Source of the DNA: PGYU01 sp964637845
GTDB lineage: Bacteria > Bacteroidota > Ignavibacteria > Kapaibacteriales > UBA2268
Assembly (NCBI GenBank): GCA_964637845.1
Contig: CAZWXI010000002.1
Span: forward strand, 30,782 to 94,781
Reading direction: 5' to 3'
DNA: 64,000 nucleotides
In this document: piece after piece, positions 45,739 to 55,297 of the stretch
Layout of the letters: the number at the start of each line of letters is the position of its first letter
Position numbering within the stretch: position 1 is the stretch's first letter
Position numbers and translations under genes: made by a program
The notes under the pieces: generated by a model
Told to the model about the DNA's origin: nothing
Database searches by the model: none
What the model saw: only the letters and a program-made list of their open reading frames with translations

Positions 45739-48519
45739 TTATCTTCCGAAGAATGGTCTGCCATCAGTGATCCAACTTGGTGCGGGTTTGCTTAATACGT
45801 AATGGTCGAACCATTCTTTCATTTTTATTTGCCAATCAAGTCTGTTTTGATACTTACGTGGATGATGCATCTCTTTTGTATATTCTACCAATACGCAGGG
45901 TTTTTCTAATCGGCGTAATGCCAAATACAACTCCACACCTTGCGAGAAAGGTATTGCTTCATCCTCAGCGCCATGCAGTATAAGTAGTGGTGTGTTAATG
46001 TTTCGAGCCAAAAAAACGGGAGAATTATTCAAATAATTATCGAGCGAATCCCACAAGTTTCCTCCTATCCGGCTTTGAAACTTTTCATATTGGAACTGAC
46101 GTGCCAGACCGGTTTCAGTACGGATTTGACTGTATGCACTTGTCATATTACCGACAGGCGCCCCCGCCGCAGCGGCTTTGAAAATATCTGTCTGAGTAAC
46201 CACGAAAGCAGTTTGATAGCCCGCCCAAGAATGACCTTGCAGGCACAACCTATCCGGATCAGCAATTCCACGGTCGAGCAATACTTTTAACCCTGATAAT
46301 ATGGCATCTACTGCGTCATATCCTGGGCGCCCTGTTTTATAAACTACATCAGGCACAAATACTAAATAATCATCTGACAAATAGAGTTGGTAAATTGGTC
46401 GGTGATTAATACGTGGCTGATAGAATGTAAAAGTCCGATGTGAAAAACGCTCATAATAATAGACCAAAACAGGATACTTTTTCTTCGGGTTAAAGTTATC
46501 AGGTTTTATGATGTAACCGTCCAAAGAATCCCCCAGCGGTGTTACCCATCTTACTATTTCAGTCGTACCCCATTTCATTTCTCGCATTTCGGGGTTAATA
46601 TCTGTAATTTTTATGGGGTTGGCAAACAAGACATTATCGGTAAACCACAAATCCGGAAATTCTTCAAAACTTTCCCGAGTATATATAAATTTGTTATTTT
46701 TAGACCTACCGATTAATTGAAATGTTTTGCCTTCTATAAGTCCACCACCGCTTTCCGTAAAAACGTTCAGTCCGCCGGCTATTTGCTCTTCGAAAAATAA
46801 AATGTTAGTGCACTTGAGAGAGTCTGAGTACACATGAACATAAAAGGTATCCTTAAGCATTATTACCTTCTTGTCACGCTCAACATTTGCATACCGGAAC
46901 TGCAATTTATTTCTGCGCCCAACCGTAGCCGACATATTAATAAATGAGCCGGGGTCATTAGGAAAAAACTTATAAAAATCATATTTTTCGTTAATCAGCA
47001 CATACATATCATTCTCAAACCAAGCCCCAATTCCATAACTTCCGGACTCAGCAGGAATATCGTTATCAACATCATAAAAAGGGATAGGTATATTTTGCGT
47101 CATATTACCCGTCGTGCCTTTTTGTGTGTCATAAACGTACCAATGCTTTTCCTGGAAGAACAGCACATATTTACCTTGTGGTGATAAATTTGCTCCTTCA
47201 GCTAACTTGGTAGCTATTTGCTTTTTTTGTCCCGTAGTCAAGTCAAATACGTATAAATCGTTATACCAACCATCATAGGTCATTAACTTGAGATAAGGTG
47301 TGTTGTCATATCCAATCGTAAATCTTGAATTATCCGAAGCAATGACATTATTGCATGTAGAATCAGCTAATTGGAAGAATCTCTTTGTACGTATATTATA
47401 CATTGATGCGAAGGTGCGGTCTTTGTTTTTATTCCACCAATTGATTTGATTGGAACTTATCAGAGGGTCGTTCCAGTGCCAAATTACATCATCTGATTTT
47501 TCCAAAATTGTATCAATATTGTAGAAATTATCTTCCTTGAATGTAATCGTAGGAGCTTCGCTCGTGTCTTTTTCGCCGATAGGTTTTAATCCGAAAAATA
47601 AAATAGTTCCATCTTCTGTCCATTTTGTATCGTTTTTATAAGGTATAAACCAACCGCGGGGTGCTGTCTGTGGCGTTAAGGCAATTTGAGTTTGTGCGGC
47701 TCGAACTTCCTCCCAAATCATCAAAGTACCATCGTTCGGAACACCCTCCTTTGTCATTGTGGAAGATACATACCCGAGTGTACGCGAGTTTGGACTCCAC
47801 GCAATTGCTGAATACAAAGTTTTCTCTACTTTATTTATGGCGAACTCCGGTGCAAATGCTTCCCAAAGTTTTCTTGCATAAAGTCCATCTCTTTCCCCGT
47901 CAGGCGATGAAATCGAATAAAATACATATCGGGATGCACTATCCAAAGCATATTCAAGCACATAGTCTATTCTAATTTCAGTCTGTGAAAATAAGTGCCT
48001 AATGACCAATTCGGAGCCAATGGGTTTCTTCTGCATTTTTTCGGCTTTTTCGTCATCTTTTCCGAATTTATGATACACAAGCCACTTCGAGTCTTCAGAA
48101 AAGACAAACTCTTTGACATCTTTTCTGCGGTCAATGTCGCCCGTAGTGGTTTTAACAATGACCAAACCCGATTTAGGTCTATCCTTGGGTGTCTTGGCAT
48201 TTTCTACTTCAATTGAGGGCGGCGCCCAAGTGAAAGCGCAATAAACTCCGTCACGCGAAAATTTCGGACGCATTCCGCGTTCAATTTCATACTTTGTTGA
48301 ATCATCGGTTGATATAATATATCCAACCCCATCACCTCTGTCCGGAATAGCACTATAAGCTACCCAATTGCCGTCATCACTAATTACGGCACCCTGTATA
48401 GAGCGGAATTTCATAGCATCAACTAGTGTAAACGGTCGTTTGGAATAAGATAATTGGGTTGATAATAAAATAACCAGCAAGTATAATGCAATTTTCTGCG
48501 AGATGTTAAATTTTGCCAT
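45739..48519 (-). CDS. Exported S9 (prolyl oligopeptidase) family peptidase
   Basis: Secreted serine peptidase with an N-terminal beta-propeller and a C-terminal alpha/beta hydrolase. ATG at 48519 puts a signal peptide at the very start (ISQKIALYLLVILLSTQLSYS); an upstream ATG at 48549 is less natural. The catalytic domain has the nucleophile Ser764 in QGHSWAGYQ, the acid in HGAEDEAIPFSQ and the final His in KEMHHPRKYQ. The ~926-residue length is above dipeptidyl-peptidase IV (~740) and fits the large Bacteroidota S9 group. Probably takes up peptides by trimming them in the periplasm; specificity cannot be read from the sequence. Confidence 0.93.
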   Translation of the reverse strand: MAKFNISQKIALYLLVILLSTQLSYSKRPFTLVDAMKFRSIQGAVISDDGNWVAYSAIPDRGDGVGYIISTDDSTKYEIERGMRPKFSRDGVYCAFTWAPPSIEVENAKTPKDRPKSGLVIVKTTTGDIDRRKDVKEFVFSEDSKWLVYHKFGKDDEKAEKMQKKPIGSELVIRHLFSQTEIRIDYVLEYALDSASRYVFYSISSPDGERDGLYARKLWEAFAPEFAINKVEKTLYSAIAWSPNSRTLGYVSSTMTKEGVPNDGTLMIWEEVRAAQTQIALTPQTAPRGWFIPYKNDTKWTEDGTILFFGLKPIGEKDTSEAPTITFKEDNFYNIDTILEKSDDVIWHWNDPLISSNQINWWNKNKDRTFASMYNIRTKRFFQLADSTCNNVIASDNSRFTIGYDNTPYLKLMTYDGWYNDLYVFDLTTGQKKQIATKLAEGANLSPQGKYVLFFQEKHWYVYDTQKGTTGNMTQNIPIPFYDVDNDIPAESGSYGIGAWFENDMYVLINEKYDFYKFFPNDPGSFINMSATVGRRNKLQFRYANVERDKKVIMLKDTFYVHVYSDSLKCTNILFFEEQIAGGLNVFTESGGGLIEGKTFQLIGRSKNNKFIYTRESFEEFPDLWFTDNVLFANPIKITDINPEMREMKWGTTEIVRWVTPLGDSLDGYIIKPDNFNPKKKYPVLVYYYERFSHRTFTFYQPRINHRPIYQLYLSDDYLVFVPDVVYKTGRPGYDAVDAILSGLKVLLDRGIADPDRLCLQGHSWAGYQTAFVVTQTDIFKAAAAGAPVGNMTSAYSQIRTETGLARQFQYEKFQSRIGGNLWDSLDNYLNNSPVFLARNINTPLLILHGAEDEAIPFSQGVELYLALRRLEKPCVLVEYTKEMHHPRKYQNRLDWQIKMKEWFDHYVLSKPAPSWITDGRPFFGR

Positions 48520-48629
48520 ATCAAAACCAAAAAATATATAATAAATCAAAATTCGTTACAAAACAAACTTTAAAGTAAGAGCAAATCAAAAGATTTCCAA
48601 ATTTTAATAGATAATTCGTTTAAAAATTT

Positions 48630-48663
48630 TTGATAAAATAATTAGATTTTTTTATTACTTTTG
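48630..48663 (+). promoter_or_regulatory. Predicted Bacteroidota-type promoter of the B12 operon
   Basis: TACTTTTG (48656-48663) matches the -7 consensus TAnnTTTG. TTG (48630-48632) lies 23 nt upstream, within the accepted spacing for the -33 element. A start site about 7 nt downstream would fall at roughly 48670, where helix P1 of the riboswitch begins. AT-rich sequence makes chance matches common, so position relative to the riboswitch is the main support. Confidence 0.5.
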
Positions 48664-48667
48664 TATT

Positions 48668-48834
48668 GTTATTGGATTGATAGTATTTGATACTGCGGAA
48701 ACAGGTGCGATTCCTGTGCGGTTACGCCGCTGTAACGGAGGACGATGCAGCCATAGTCAACAGACAGTCACTGCTTTAAGCGGGAAGGCAGGTTGCAAAG
48801 GATGATTCCGAAGCCAGAAGACGGGTCCGATAAT
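48668..48834 (+). promoter_or_regulatory. Cobalamin (adenosylcobalamin-type) riboswitch aptamer
   Basis: The conserved core reads, in order: GCGGAAACAGGTGCGATTCC, GCGGTTACGCCGCTGTAAC, an AGTCA...CACTG segment, AAGCGGGAAGGCAGG, GATGATTCCG, and the B12 box AAGCCAGAAGACGGG (48811-48825). Outer helix P1 can form nine pairs, GTTATTGGA (48668-48676) with TCCGATAAT (48826-48834), including two wobbles. The 125 nt between the aptamer and the ATG at 48960 hold the expression platform. One candidate switch pairing is GGCAGG (48787-48792) with CCTGCC (48910-48915). It should shut off the downstream operon when B12 is plentiful. The adjacent GGAG (48951-48954) makes translational control possible. Confidence 0.95.
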
Positions 48835-48959
48835 GCTCATTGAAGTGAATTTAAGCACAGCGTTTGCGTCAACAAACGTAATGAGAAATTGGTCTAAAGC
48901 TCCAAGTTGCCTGCCAATTCCTCATACAAAAGTTTTTATAATATTTCATAGGAGATACT

Positions 48960-51320
48960 ATGCATAGAATATCTTACTTAATAACGAGTGCTATACTTTT
49001 CGTATTTGTCACTCTCCCTCTTGATGCTCAACAGTACTTACCCCATGACTCGCTGTATGTCGGTAACACTCCAGTCCACATCGTCAAATCGCCAAATGAT
49101 GGTACGCTCCACGTATTTTGTGCCGGATTTGATGAGAATTACAACGGGCAATTTGATGAAGGCGACGAATATCCTTCATGGTGGGTTATCAATAAAACTG
49201 AGCAATTCGGCGAGTTTCTTTTTGAAACTGAAAAGAAGCTTAGCTTCGATAAATTTTTCAGATTTCCGTCAGGTGTGGAAGTTTTTCGTCCTGGATTCAA
49301 TTGGCGAGATAATGTCATATATATTCCTTTCCAAGGTCATATCAGAGCGTATGACCTTATGAAATTTGAATTAATTGACGAAGAAGTAGCTCGTATTGAT
49401 GCTACTTCAATTGACTTTGCAGGGGGTCACTTACTTATTACGGTTTCACCCGGCGCCAATGAAAAAGGTAGGTTAGACGTGCTCAATGTTAGTTCAGGGC
49501 AAATTTTACAAACTATACCTGCTGATATAAATGTGATGCAATGTGTATATTATCCTTCACCCAAAGGCATCTCGATTGCTTTACTTTCGAATGGCGAATA
49601 TGGTGAATCAAACGGTAAAGTACAATACGGAGCCATTAACCATATGTCAGATTTTACTCTTGACTACGAAGTCATTGTAGGCTCAAATCCAAACCACATG
49701 ATTTTCAAAAACGGAAAATTATACGTGTCGGTAAATGGGGACCACAAAGTTGTCGAAATAGACGTCGAGACTCATGAAATAAGAACTTTCTACCTTGGTA
49801 CCGTTGCTTTTAATGGTCCAAGAGAATTATATGTTGATGGGAATTACCTTTATGTGGCAACATACACCGGCGATTTCCGCAAAATTAACCTTGAAACAGG
49901 TTGTATTGATATGATTGCAAGCTTTTCAGATTATAAAGCCGAAAGCATTTTGACTTATGACAATTATCTTATTGGACTTTATTCTTATGACGCTATGTAT
50001 GGTGCTTCCAATACAGTTGTAGTTTTTGAATATACTGATGAAGATGTTTTTGAAGGTGCTTTGCGCTCCGTAGCAGTTGGTGCACGCCCGATTAGTTCTT
50101 ACTTTGATGAAATCTCTTCACTATACCATGTGTTTTGTTTGGGACATGACACAGAACAACCCTCATGGTGGACTATTGATATGGAAGGTAAATCAACCCA
50201 AAGATTCAATTTTCCCGCAGATGAACTGAAATATCCTTTAAAACCCGCTTTTGATTGGCAAAACAGAACAATATACATTCCACACAGAAATAAAATTACA
50301 TCGTATAATCTTGATGATTTTACAACTGACGACCCGAGCGTTGCTAATATTGATGCCGTAGCTCTTGACTTTGCGGGTAGCCATTTACTAGTTGCGACTC
50401 GTAAGGATGGTGCGGATTCAATCATTGTTTTAAATACTCAGTCAGGAGGTGTTCTCCAAAGAGTTTATGCAGGTATGCACGTAAGAGATTTAAAATACTA
50501 CTCAATGCTTGTTGAGGATAATCCGCAGCCGGTAATCAGTTTGGCAATTCTTACAGATAAAGACGAAACAAGCGGTGAAACCCAATTACTTTACGGCCCC
50601 ATAAAGCATATGAAAGATTTCACACTTGACTTTTCTGTTGACGCCGGTAGAGATGCAAGTCATTTGGTACATTCATTCTTGAATAACTCACTTTTCACGG
50701 TGTCCGAAACTGACCATGATTTATACCATATTTTACTTCATGATAATTCAGTTCAAGTGACACCAACAGGTACTTATGGTAATATTTATCCGAAAAAATT
50801 ATTCAGTCTTTTTGATGTTTTGTTGCTACCTACTTATAACGGTGACATTCGCAGCTATTCTATAGATGAAGTATTTGGGCAGTTTTTCTTGGAGGATATT
50901 GTATTATTGCCATATAAAATTGAAGAAGTGCATATGGCTGCAATTAATATGATGCCCATTGCTGCTTTATTTACTACACCATATCATGCTGATGGCTCTA
51001 TATCAAACGAGGTTTTGTTTTTGAACATGTCTGGTATGTCGGTTCATGAAAAATCTACAACGTCAAAGGATTTGATATATCCTAACCCGACAAGCGGCAA
51101 CTTTACTATAGTGTTAAAAGACAATAAATATAATTTGTCGAATTTGAGAATAGATGTTTTCAATCAATTCGGACAATTCATATTCACTGAATTTTACTCC
51201 GTGAGCAATAATGTTATTAATATACAACTACCAGCTGACAAGATTCCAACAGGTGTGTATTATTTGACTATATCAGACGGAAACACCAGTAGAACACAAA
51301 CGCTGAACGTGATTAAATAG
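48960..51320 (+). CDS. T9SS-sorted tandem beta-propeller protein, first gene of B12 operon
   Basis: Exported protein of 786 residues with a signal peptide (LITSAILFVFVTLPLDAQQ) and a T9SS type A tail (LIYPNPTSGNFTIVLKDN ... IPTGVYYLTISDG). The body is an internal duplication. Residues ~35-380 and ~385-690 share the same landmarks in order: HVFC.G, PSWW, a (V/T)IYIP strand, DFAG(G/S)HLL(I/V), LQ...A...V..(C/L).YYS, YG.I.HM.DFTLD and a closing Y.G..R strand. The repeated short beta motifs (YVDGNYLYVATYTGDFRKI) are those of YncE/NHL-type propellers. With a B12 riboswitch upstream and a BtuB-like receptor 10 bp downstream, a surface cobalamin-binding role is the obvious inference; it is not demonstrated by any known B12-binding motif. 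GGAG 5 nt before ATG supports the start. Confidence 0.9.
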   Translation: MHRISYLITSAILFVFVTLPLDAQQYLPHDSLYVGNTPVHIVKSPNDGTLHVFCAGFDENYNGQFDEGDEYPSWWVINKTEQFGEFLFETEKKLSFDKFFRFPSGVEVFRPGFNWRDNVIYIPFQGHIRAYDLMKFELIDEEVARIDATSIDFAGGHLLITVSPGANEKGRLDVLNVSSGQILQTIPADINVMQCVYYPSPKGISIALLSNGEYGESNGKVQYGAINHMSDFTLDYEVIVGSNPNHMIFKNGKLYVSVNGDHKVVEIDVETHEIRTFYLGTVAFNGPRELYVDGNYLYVATYTGDFRKINLETGCIDMIASFSDYKAESILTYDNYLIGLYSYDAMYGASNTVVVFEYTDEDVFEGALRSVAVGARPISSYFDEISSLYHVFCLGHDTEQPSWWTIDMEGKSTQRFNFPADELKYPLKPAFDWQNRTIYIPHRNKITSYNLDDFTTDDPSVANIDAVALDFAGSHLLVATRKDGADSIIVLNTQSGGVLQRVYAGMHVRDLKYYSMLVEDNPQPVISLAILTDKDETSGETQLLYGPIKHMKDFTLDFSVDAGRDASHLVHSFLNNSLFTVSETDHDLYHILLHDNSVQVTPTGTYGNIYPKKLFSLFDVLLLPTYNGDIRSYSIDEVFGQFFLEDIVLLPYKIEEVHMAAINMMPIAALFTTPYHADGSISNEVLFLNMSGMSVHEKSTTSKDLIYPNPTSGNFTIVLKDNKYNLSNLRIDVFNQFGQFIFTEFYSVSNNVINIQLPADKIPTGVYYLTISDGNTSRTQTLNVIK

Positions 51321-51330
51321 GTTGAAGTAT

Positions 51331-53310
51331 ATGAACTGCATCGCAGCATCTCAAAACAAATTTGAGGAACTCATAGCCATCATGATTTTTGCGTCTATGC
51401 AGTTTGCATTTACAAATATATCTCTTTCCTTTAACGAAGCCGATAGTGCGTATTTTAGACTGCCGGAGCTAACAGTTACTGCCGGAAAAAAGCTTTCTAT
51501 GCCAGAAATGAACTACACCGGCAATACAATTATTGATAAATCAAAAATTGAAGCTATAAACCCTATCACATGGGATGAACTCTTTCGCTTAAGTCCGACT
51601 GCTGTAATCAAGGACTACGGTGGTATGGTGGGCATGAAAACTATTTCTTTGCGGGGTAGTTTAGCGGCGCAAACTCTCATAACTCTTAACGGAACGAGAA
51701 TTAACTCATCACAAAATGGAATAATTGACTTAACTTCATTGCCCATTGCCCTGCTAAGCGAAATTCAAATTGTTCGCGGCGGATTATCCGCAATCCACGG
51801 AAGCAGCGCTCTTGGTGGTGTAGTCAATATAATTACTGATAGAAAGTTATCGGGGGTAAAGTTGACTCCCAACATCGGAAGTTATGGAGACAAAGTTGTC
51901 AGCTTGGCGGGAGCATTAGTCGAAAATAATTACAATGTATCAACATTTTTTGAATATAAAGCATCGGACGGCAGTTATCCAATTAATGTTAGCCAATATG
52001 GCGATCGTTACACCTATAAGCGGGAAAATGCAGACTTCAAAATACTGTCATTTGGAGCAAATGCTCAATACTATGCTTCGACAAAAGATATATTTCACTT
52101 AAACTTTATATCCACATTTACTGAAAAAGGAGTTCCGGGTGCAGTTTTACAGGGCAATCTCGAATCCCTGACTGCACGAAGTAACGATATGTATTCATTA
52201 TTGAAATTTGATTATTTCAAGGTAATGTCATCAAAATCATCTTTCAAAACATCTCTACATTATCGCTATAGCGAAAACCATTATGTTGATAAAGTTTACG
52301 TTCCGATTAATTATGCAGGGGATTCACATTTTTACTCGAATGATTTTAATGTTACAAATCATTTTGATTTCAGTCTTAAAGATTTTCATTTTCGTCTTTC
52401 AAACGAGCTATTTTACTCAATGTTAACGGGTGACATGCTTGATAAATCTCTTGGAGGAATAGTATCTCGCTACGGGGCTTCATTTTCTGTTTCGGCTGAT
52501 ACCCGTCAAATATTTGATAAATTTGATTTCTTCATCGCTTCTCGAATTGATTTTTTCAATAAGCACGAAAGTTCCGTTTCCCCCTATTTAGGGTTCAATT
52601 ATTCAGTTTTCGAGGGCATACTTGAATTTCCGGCCAGCATATCCTACAATTTCCGCATACCTTCATTTAATGAGTTGTATTATCTGAACTACGGCAATTC
52701 AAATCTCAAGCCCGAGAAATCTATTTCATTCAATGTCGGAATGAATTTTTTGCCGGTTTCAAATCTTAGTGCCAAAGTGAATCTATTTATGATTCAAACC
52801 CAAGATTTGATTTTGTCTGTACCTAAAACACCGTTGTTGTGGAGTGCACAAAATGTAGGAATTGCCCAATCTTGCGGGTTTGAGTTTGAAGCCGGCGGTT
52901 CTTTTTGGGAAGATGAATTGAACTTATCAATAGCATATACACGTATGGATGTTAGAGATAAGGAATTAAACTCTCCCAATTACAACAAACTTCTGCCTTA
53001 TTTTCCACAAGAGACTATAGGTATATTCATATTGTTCAAGCTATACGATTTCAATTTCATTCAGAAACTTAACTATAATTCTTTTACATATTCTCTCAGG
53101 AGCAATGACATCAATTCAGTGGTTGCCCCTTACTCAACATTTGATGTTGCTGTTTCAAAGGTATTCAAATTCGGAAGTTTTACTTTATATCCGCGATTTG
53201 ATATTATCAATTTATTTGATGAAAGATTCGCAATTATCAAAAACTATCCAATGCCCGGAAGAATGTTTAGATTTTCGGTTAATGTGATTTACGGAGAAAT
53301 GACAAAATGA
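51331..53310 (+). CDS. btuB: TonB-dependent outer-membrane receptor, BtuB-like
   Basis: Twenty-two-stranded outer-membrane transporter powered by TonB. It has an N-terminal export signal and a TonB-box-like stretch (PELTVTAG). The plug domain has DELFRLSPTAVIKDYG, ISLRGSLAAQTLITLNGTRIN, LLSEIQIVRGGLSAIHGSSA and LGGVVNIIT. The barrel ends in the conserved C-terminal pattern (FDIINLFDERFAIIKNYPMPGRMFRFSV). At ~660 residues it is the size of BtuB and smaller than SusC-type receptors. Substrate assignment to cobalamin comes from the riboswitch and operon, not from the sequence alone. TTG at 51322 also opens the frame; ATG at 51331 is chosen. It overlaps the next gene by 4 bp (ATGA). No BtuC/D/F genes are in the window. 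Confidence 0.93.
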   Translation: MNCIAASQNKFEELIAIMIFASMQFAFTNISLSFNEADSAYFRLPELTVTAGKKLSMPEMNYTGNTIIDKSKIEAINPITWDELFRLSPTAVIKDYGGMVGMKTISLRGSLAAQTLITLNGTRINSSQNGIIDLTSLPIALLSEIQIVRGGLSAIHGSSALGGVVNIITDRKLSGVKLTPNIGSYGDKVVSLAGALVENNYNVSTFFEYKASDGSYPINVSQYGDRYTYKRENADFKILSFGANAQYYASTKDIFHLNFISTFTEKGVPGAVLQGNLESLTARSNDMYSLLKFDYFKVMSSKSSFKTSLHYRYSENHYVDKVYVPINYAGDSHFYSNDFNVTNHFDFSLKDFHFRLSNELFYSMLTGDMLDKSLGGIVSRYGASFSVSADTRQIFDKFDFFIASRIDFFNKHESSVSPYLGFNYSVFEGILEFPASISYNFRIPSFNELYYLNYGNSNLKPEKSISFNVGMNFLPVSNLSAKVNLFMIQTQDLILSVPKTPLLWSAQNVGIAQSCGFEFEAGGSFWEDELNLSIAYTRMDVRDKELNSPNYNKLLPYFPQETIGIFILFKLYDFNFIQKLNYNSFTYSLRSNDINSVVAPYSTFDVAVSKVFKFGSFTLYPRFDIINLFDERFAIIKNYPMPGRMFRFSVNVIYGEMTK

Positions 53311-54209
53311 GACTTGTCGTAATATTTCTGCTTTTTTCATTTTCGATTTATGCAAATGAATATCAACAAGGGTTTATAGATACTGTTTATAGCTTTACGC
53401 CCGGAAAATATATTGATAATCCTAATTACAACGATTATTATCCACAGAATATCTTCGGACCACCATCAATCAAAGCAACATTACAAGTACCGGCTTCTTC
53501 GATGGCAGATGTGTTGCCAATCGGATTTGAAGGTGAAATCATTGTCGGTTTCAAGGGCAAGGCACTCATGAATGGTCACGGATACGATTTTATTATATTC
53601 GAAAATCCATTCATTAATCCAATAAATAAAGGTATTTTTGCTGAACCAGGTATAGTCTCTGTCAGTCAAGACGGTATAAATTTTATTGAATTTCCATACG
53701 CTCCTAATACTTTGGAAGGCTTGGCAGGTTTAACTCCCGTGAATGGTAGCCGAGACCCTTTCGTTCATCCTGCTTGCGGTGGAGATGCTTTTGATTTGGA
53801 AATTCTGGGATTATCATTTGTTACACATATCAAAATTAAAGATACTACAAAAATTGTTTTATCTTTACACAAAGACAATAAATATTATAATCCTGAGCAT
53901 ATTCTTTCGGGTTTTGATTTAGATGCTGTATCGGCAAGATATTTAGTGGATATTTCAAGTGTGGGTGCCGGAAGTAATGAATCTAAATTACAAATTCGGC
54001 AATTTACAGATAATCTACAAATTGTTTCAAGTTGTAGTGACTGCAATTACCAGATTTCAATATATAATATTTGCGGGGTAGAAGTATTCGATGATTTTAT
54101 TCGAACCAATCAATTTATCAACTTGAATAAATTTCCTAAAGGAACATATTTCTACAAAGCCCTTGATAGTTTCGGTAAAATTGTCCTAACGGATAAGTTC
54201 ATAAAATGA
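53307..54209 (+). CDS. T9SS-sorted surface protein of the B12 operon
   Basis: Exported protein of 300 residues: signal peptide (LVVIFLLFSFSIYA), a beta-rich body, and a short T9SS type A-like tail (YQISIYNICGVEVFDDF ... FPKGTYFYKALDSFGK). The body contains NGHGYDFIIFENPF, EPGIVSVSQDGINFIEFPY, PACGGDAFDLEILGL and GFDLDAVSA. From memory, this set recalls the cell-surface proteins encoded next to btuB in Bacteroidota cobalamin loci. It sits between the receptor and the propeller lipoprotein, overlapping each by 4 bp (ATGA), so all three are translationally coupled. Probably binds or hands over cobalamin at the surface; that is inference from context. Confidence 0.85.
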   Translation: MRLVVIFLLFSFSIYANEYQQGFIDTVYSFTPGKYIDNPNYNDYYPQNIFGPPSIKATLQVPASSMADVLPIGFEGEIIVGFKGKALMNGHGYDFIIFENPFINPINKGIFAEPGIVSVSQDGINFIEFPYAPNTLEGLAGLTPVNGSRDPFVHPACGGDAFDLEILGLSFVTHIKIKDTTKIVLSLHKDNKYYNPEHILSGFDLDAVSARYLVDISSVGAGSNESKLQIRQFTDNLQIVSSCSDCNYQISIYNICGVEVFDDFIRTNQFINLNKFPKGTYFYKALDSFGKIVLTDKFIK

Positions 54210-55297
54210 AATTCCGTTTATTAAACATATCGATATTGATTGTATGCTTGGGCTGCATACGTACTCCAAACGAACCCGAGAGAATTTATGCAATCAACAT
54301 CAAAATTGGCGATATCTTGATATTATGCGAGGGATTGCAAGGATATGACAATTCAGCAATTTCTTATATTAATTCTGCAACGGGGAAGTGCATAACCGAA
54401 GCATACAGCCATGTTAACAAGGGCATAAGATTAGGCGATACTGCTAACGACATGGTGCCGTTCAATGATACGCTTTACGTTTGTTCAACAATTGGAAATT
54501 TTATTGAGATTATTGATATCAAATCACTTAGAACTATACGTCGAATCGAACTATCTCCAAATTCTGCTCCAAGAAATTTAGTTGTTGACAGTAGTTTTAT
54601 ATATTGTACTTTACTCTACGAAAGCTCTCTTTTAGTCATAAATAAATTTACCAATGAACTAAAGCTCATCCCAACCGGACCTCAACCCGAGGGACTTGCT
54701 CTATTGCCGGAGAACATTGTCATTACGGCTAATTCGGCTTATGGCGATTTCAATGCTCATCATCTCTATGCAGGTACAATATCGATTATTGATTTGCAAT
54801 ATTATTCAGAAATCAAGAAAATTTACATAGGTCCAAATGTTTGTGAAGTTCTATTTAATCCAAAGAATAATAGAGTTTATGCCGTATATTACAATCTGCC
54901 ATCAAAACCGAATTCATTAGGTGGAATTGTTGAACTATCGTATCCGGATTTTACAATATTAAGAAAATGGTACTGCCAACCATTTAGGGTGAATCTTTCA
55001 TTTAATGGTGATTCTCTGTATTTCATATCACAAAAGCGAAGCGATTTGAAAAATACTGAAGCAGCAATATCATTTATTGATTTACAATCCGGGACGCATG
55101 GCGTTTACCAATTATTCAAGGAAAACGACATATATTATGCTTTAACTGTCTCACCATTCGATGGAAGTATCTGGGTCGGAAATGCTCTAAACCATCAAAC
55201 TAACGGATATATTTTCAAAGTTAACCCCAATGGTCCTTCTGTTGAAATCAAATTCGATGTATCGCTAAATCCTAACAGGATTGTTTTTGTCAGGTGA
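54206..55297 (+). CDS. YncE-like beta-propeller lipoprotein (BtuG-like)
   Basis: Predicted lipoprotein (lipobox CLGC, Cys17 after a short hydrophobic signal) of 363 residues. The rest is a run of propeller blades: YVCSTIGNFIEIIDIKSLRT, PRNLVVDSSFIYCTLLYESS, PEGLALLPENIVITANSAYG, GTISIIDLQYY, GSIWVGNAL. BtuG of Bacteroides is a surface propeller lipoprotein that binds cobalamin with very high affinity and sits on BtuB. Matching fold, size, lipidation and operon place make this a BtuG counterpart, although orthology is not proven. The 3' end overlaps the convergent M50B gene by 33 bp, so no terminator lies between them. Confidence 0.85.
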   Translation: MKFRLLNISILIVCLGCIRTPNEPERIYAINIKIGDILILCEGLQGYDNSAISYINSATGKCITEAYSHVNKGIRLGDTANDMVPFNDTLYVCSTIGNFIEIIDIKSLRTIRRIELSPNSAPRNLVVDSSFIYCTLLYESSLLVINKFTNELKLIPTGPQPEGLALLPENIVITANSAYGDFNAHHLYAGTISIIDLQYYSEIKKIYIGPNVCEVLFNPKNNRVYAVYYNLPSKPNSLGGIVELSYPDFTILRKWYCQPFRVNLSFNGDSLYFISQKRSDLKNTEAAISFIDLQSGTHGVYQLFKENDIYYALTVSPFDGSIWVGNALNHQTNGYIFKVNPNGPSVEIKFDVSLNPNRIVFVR

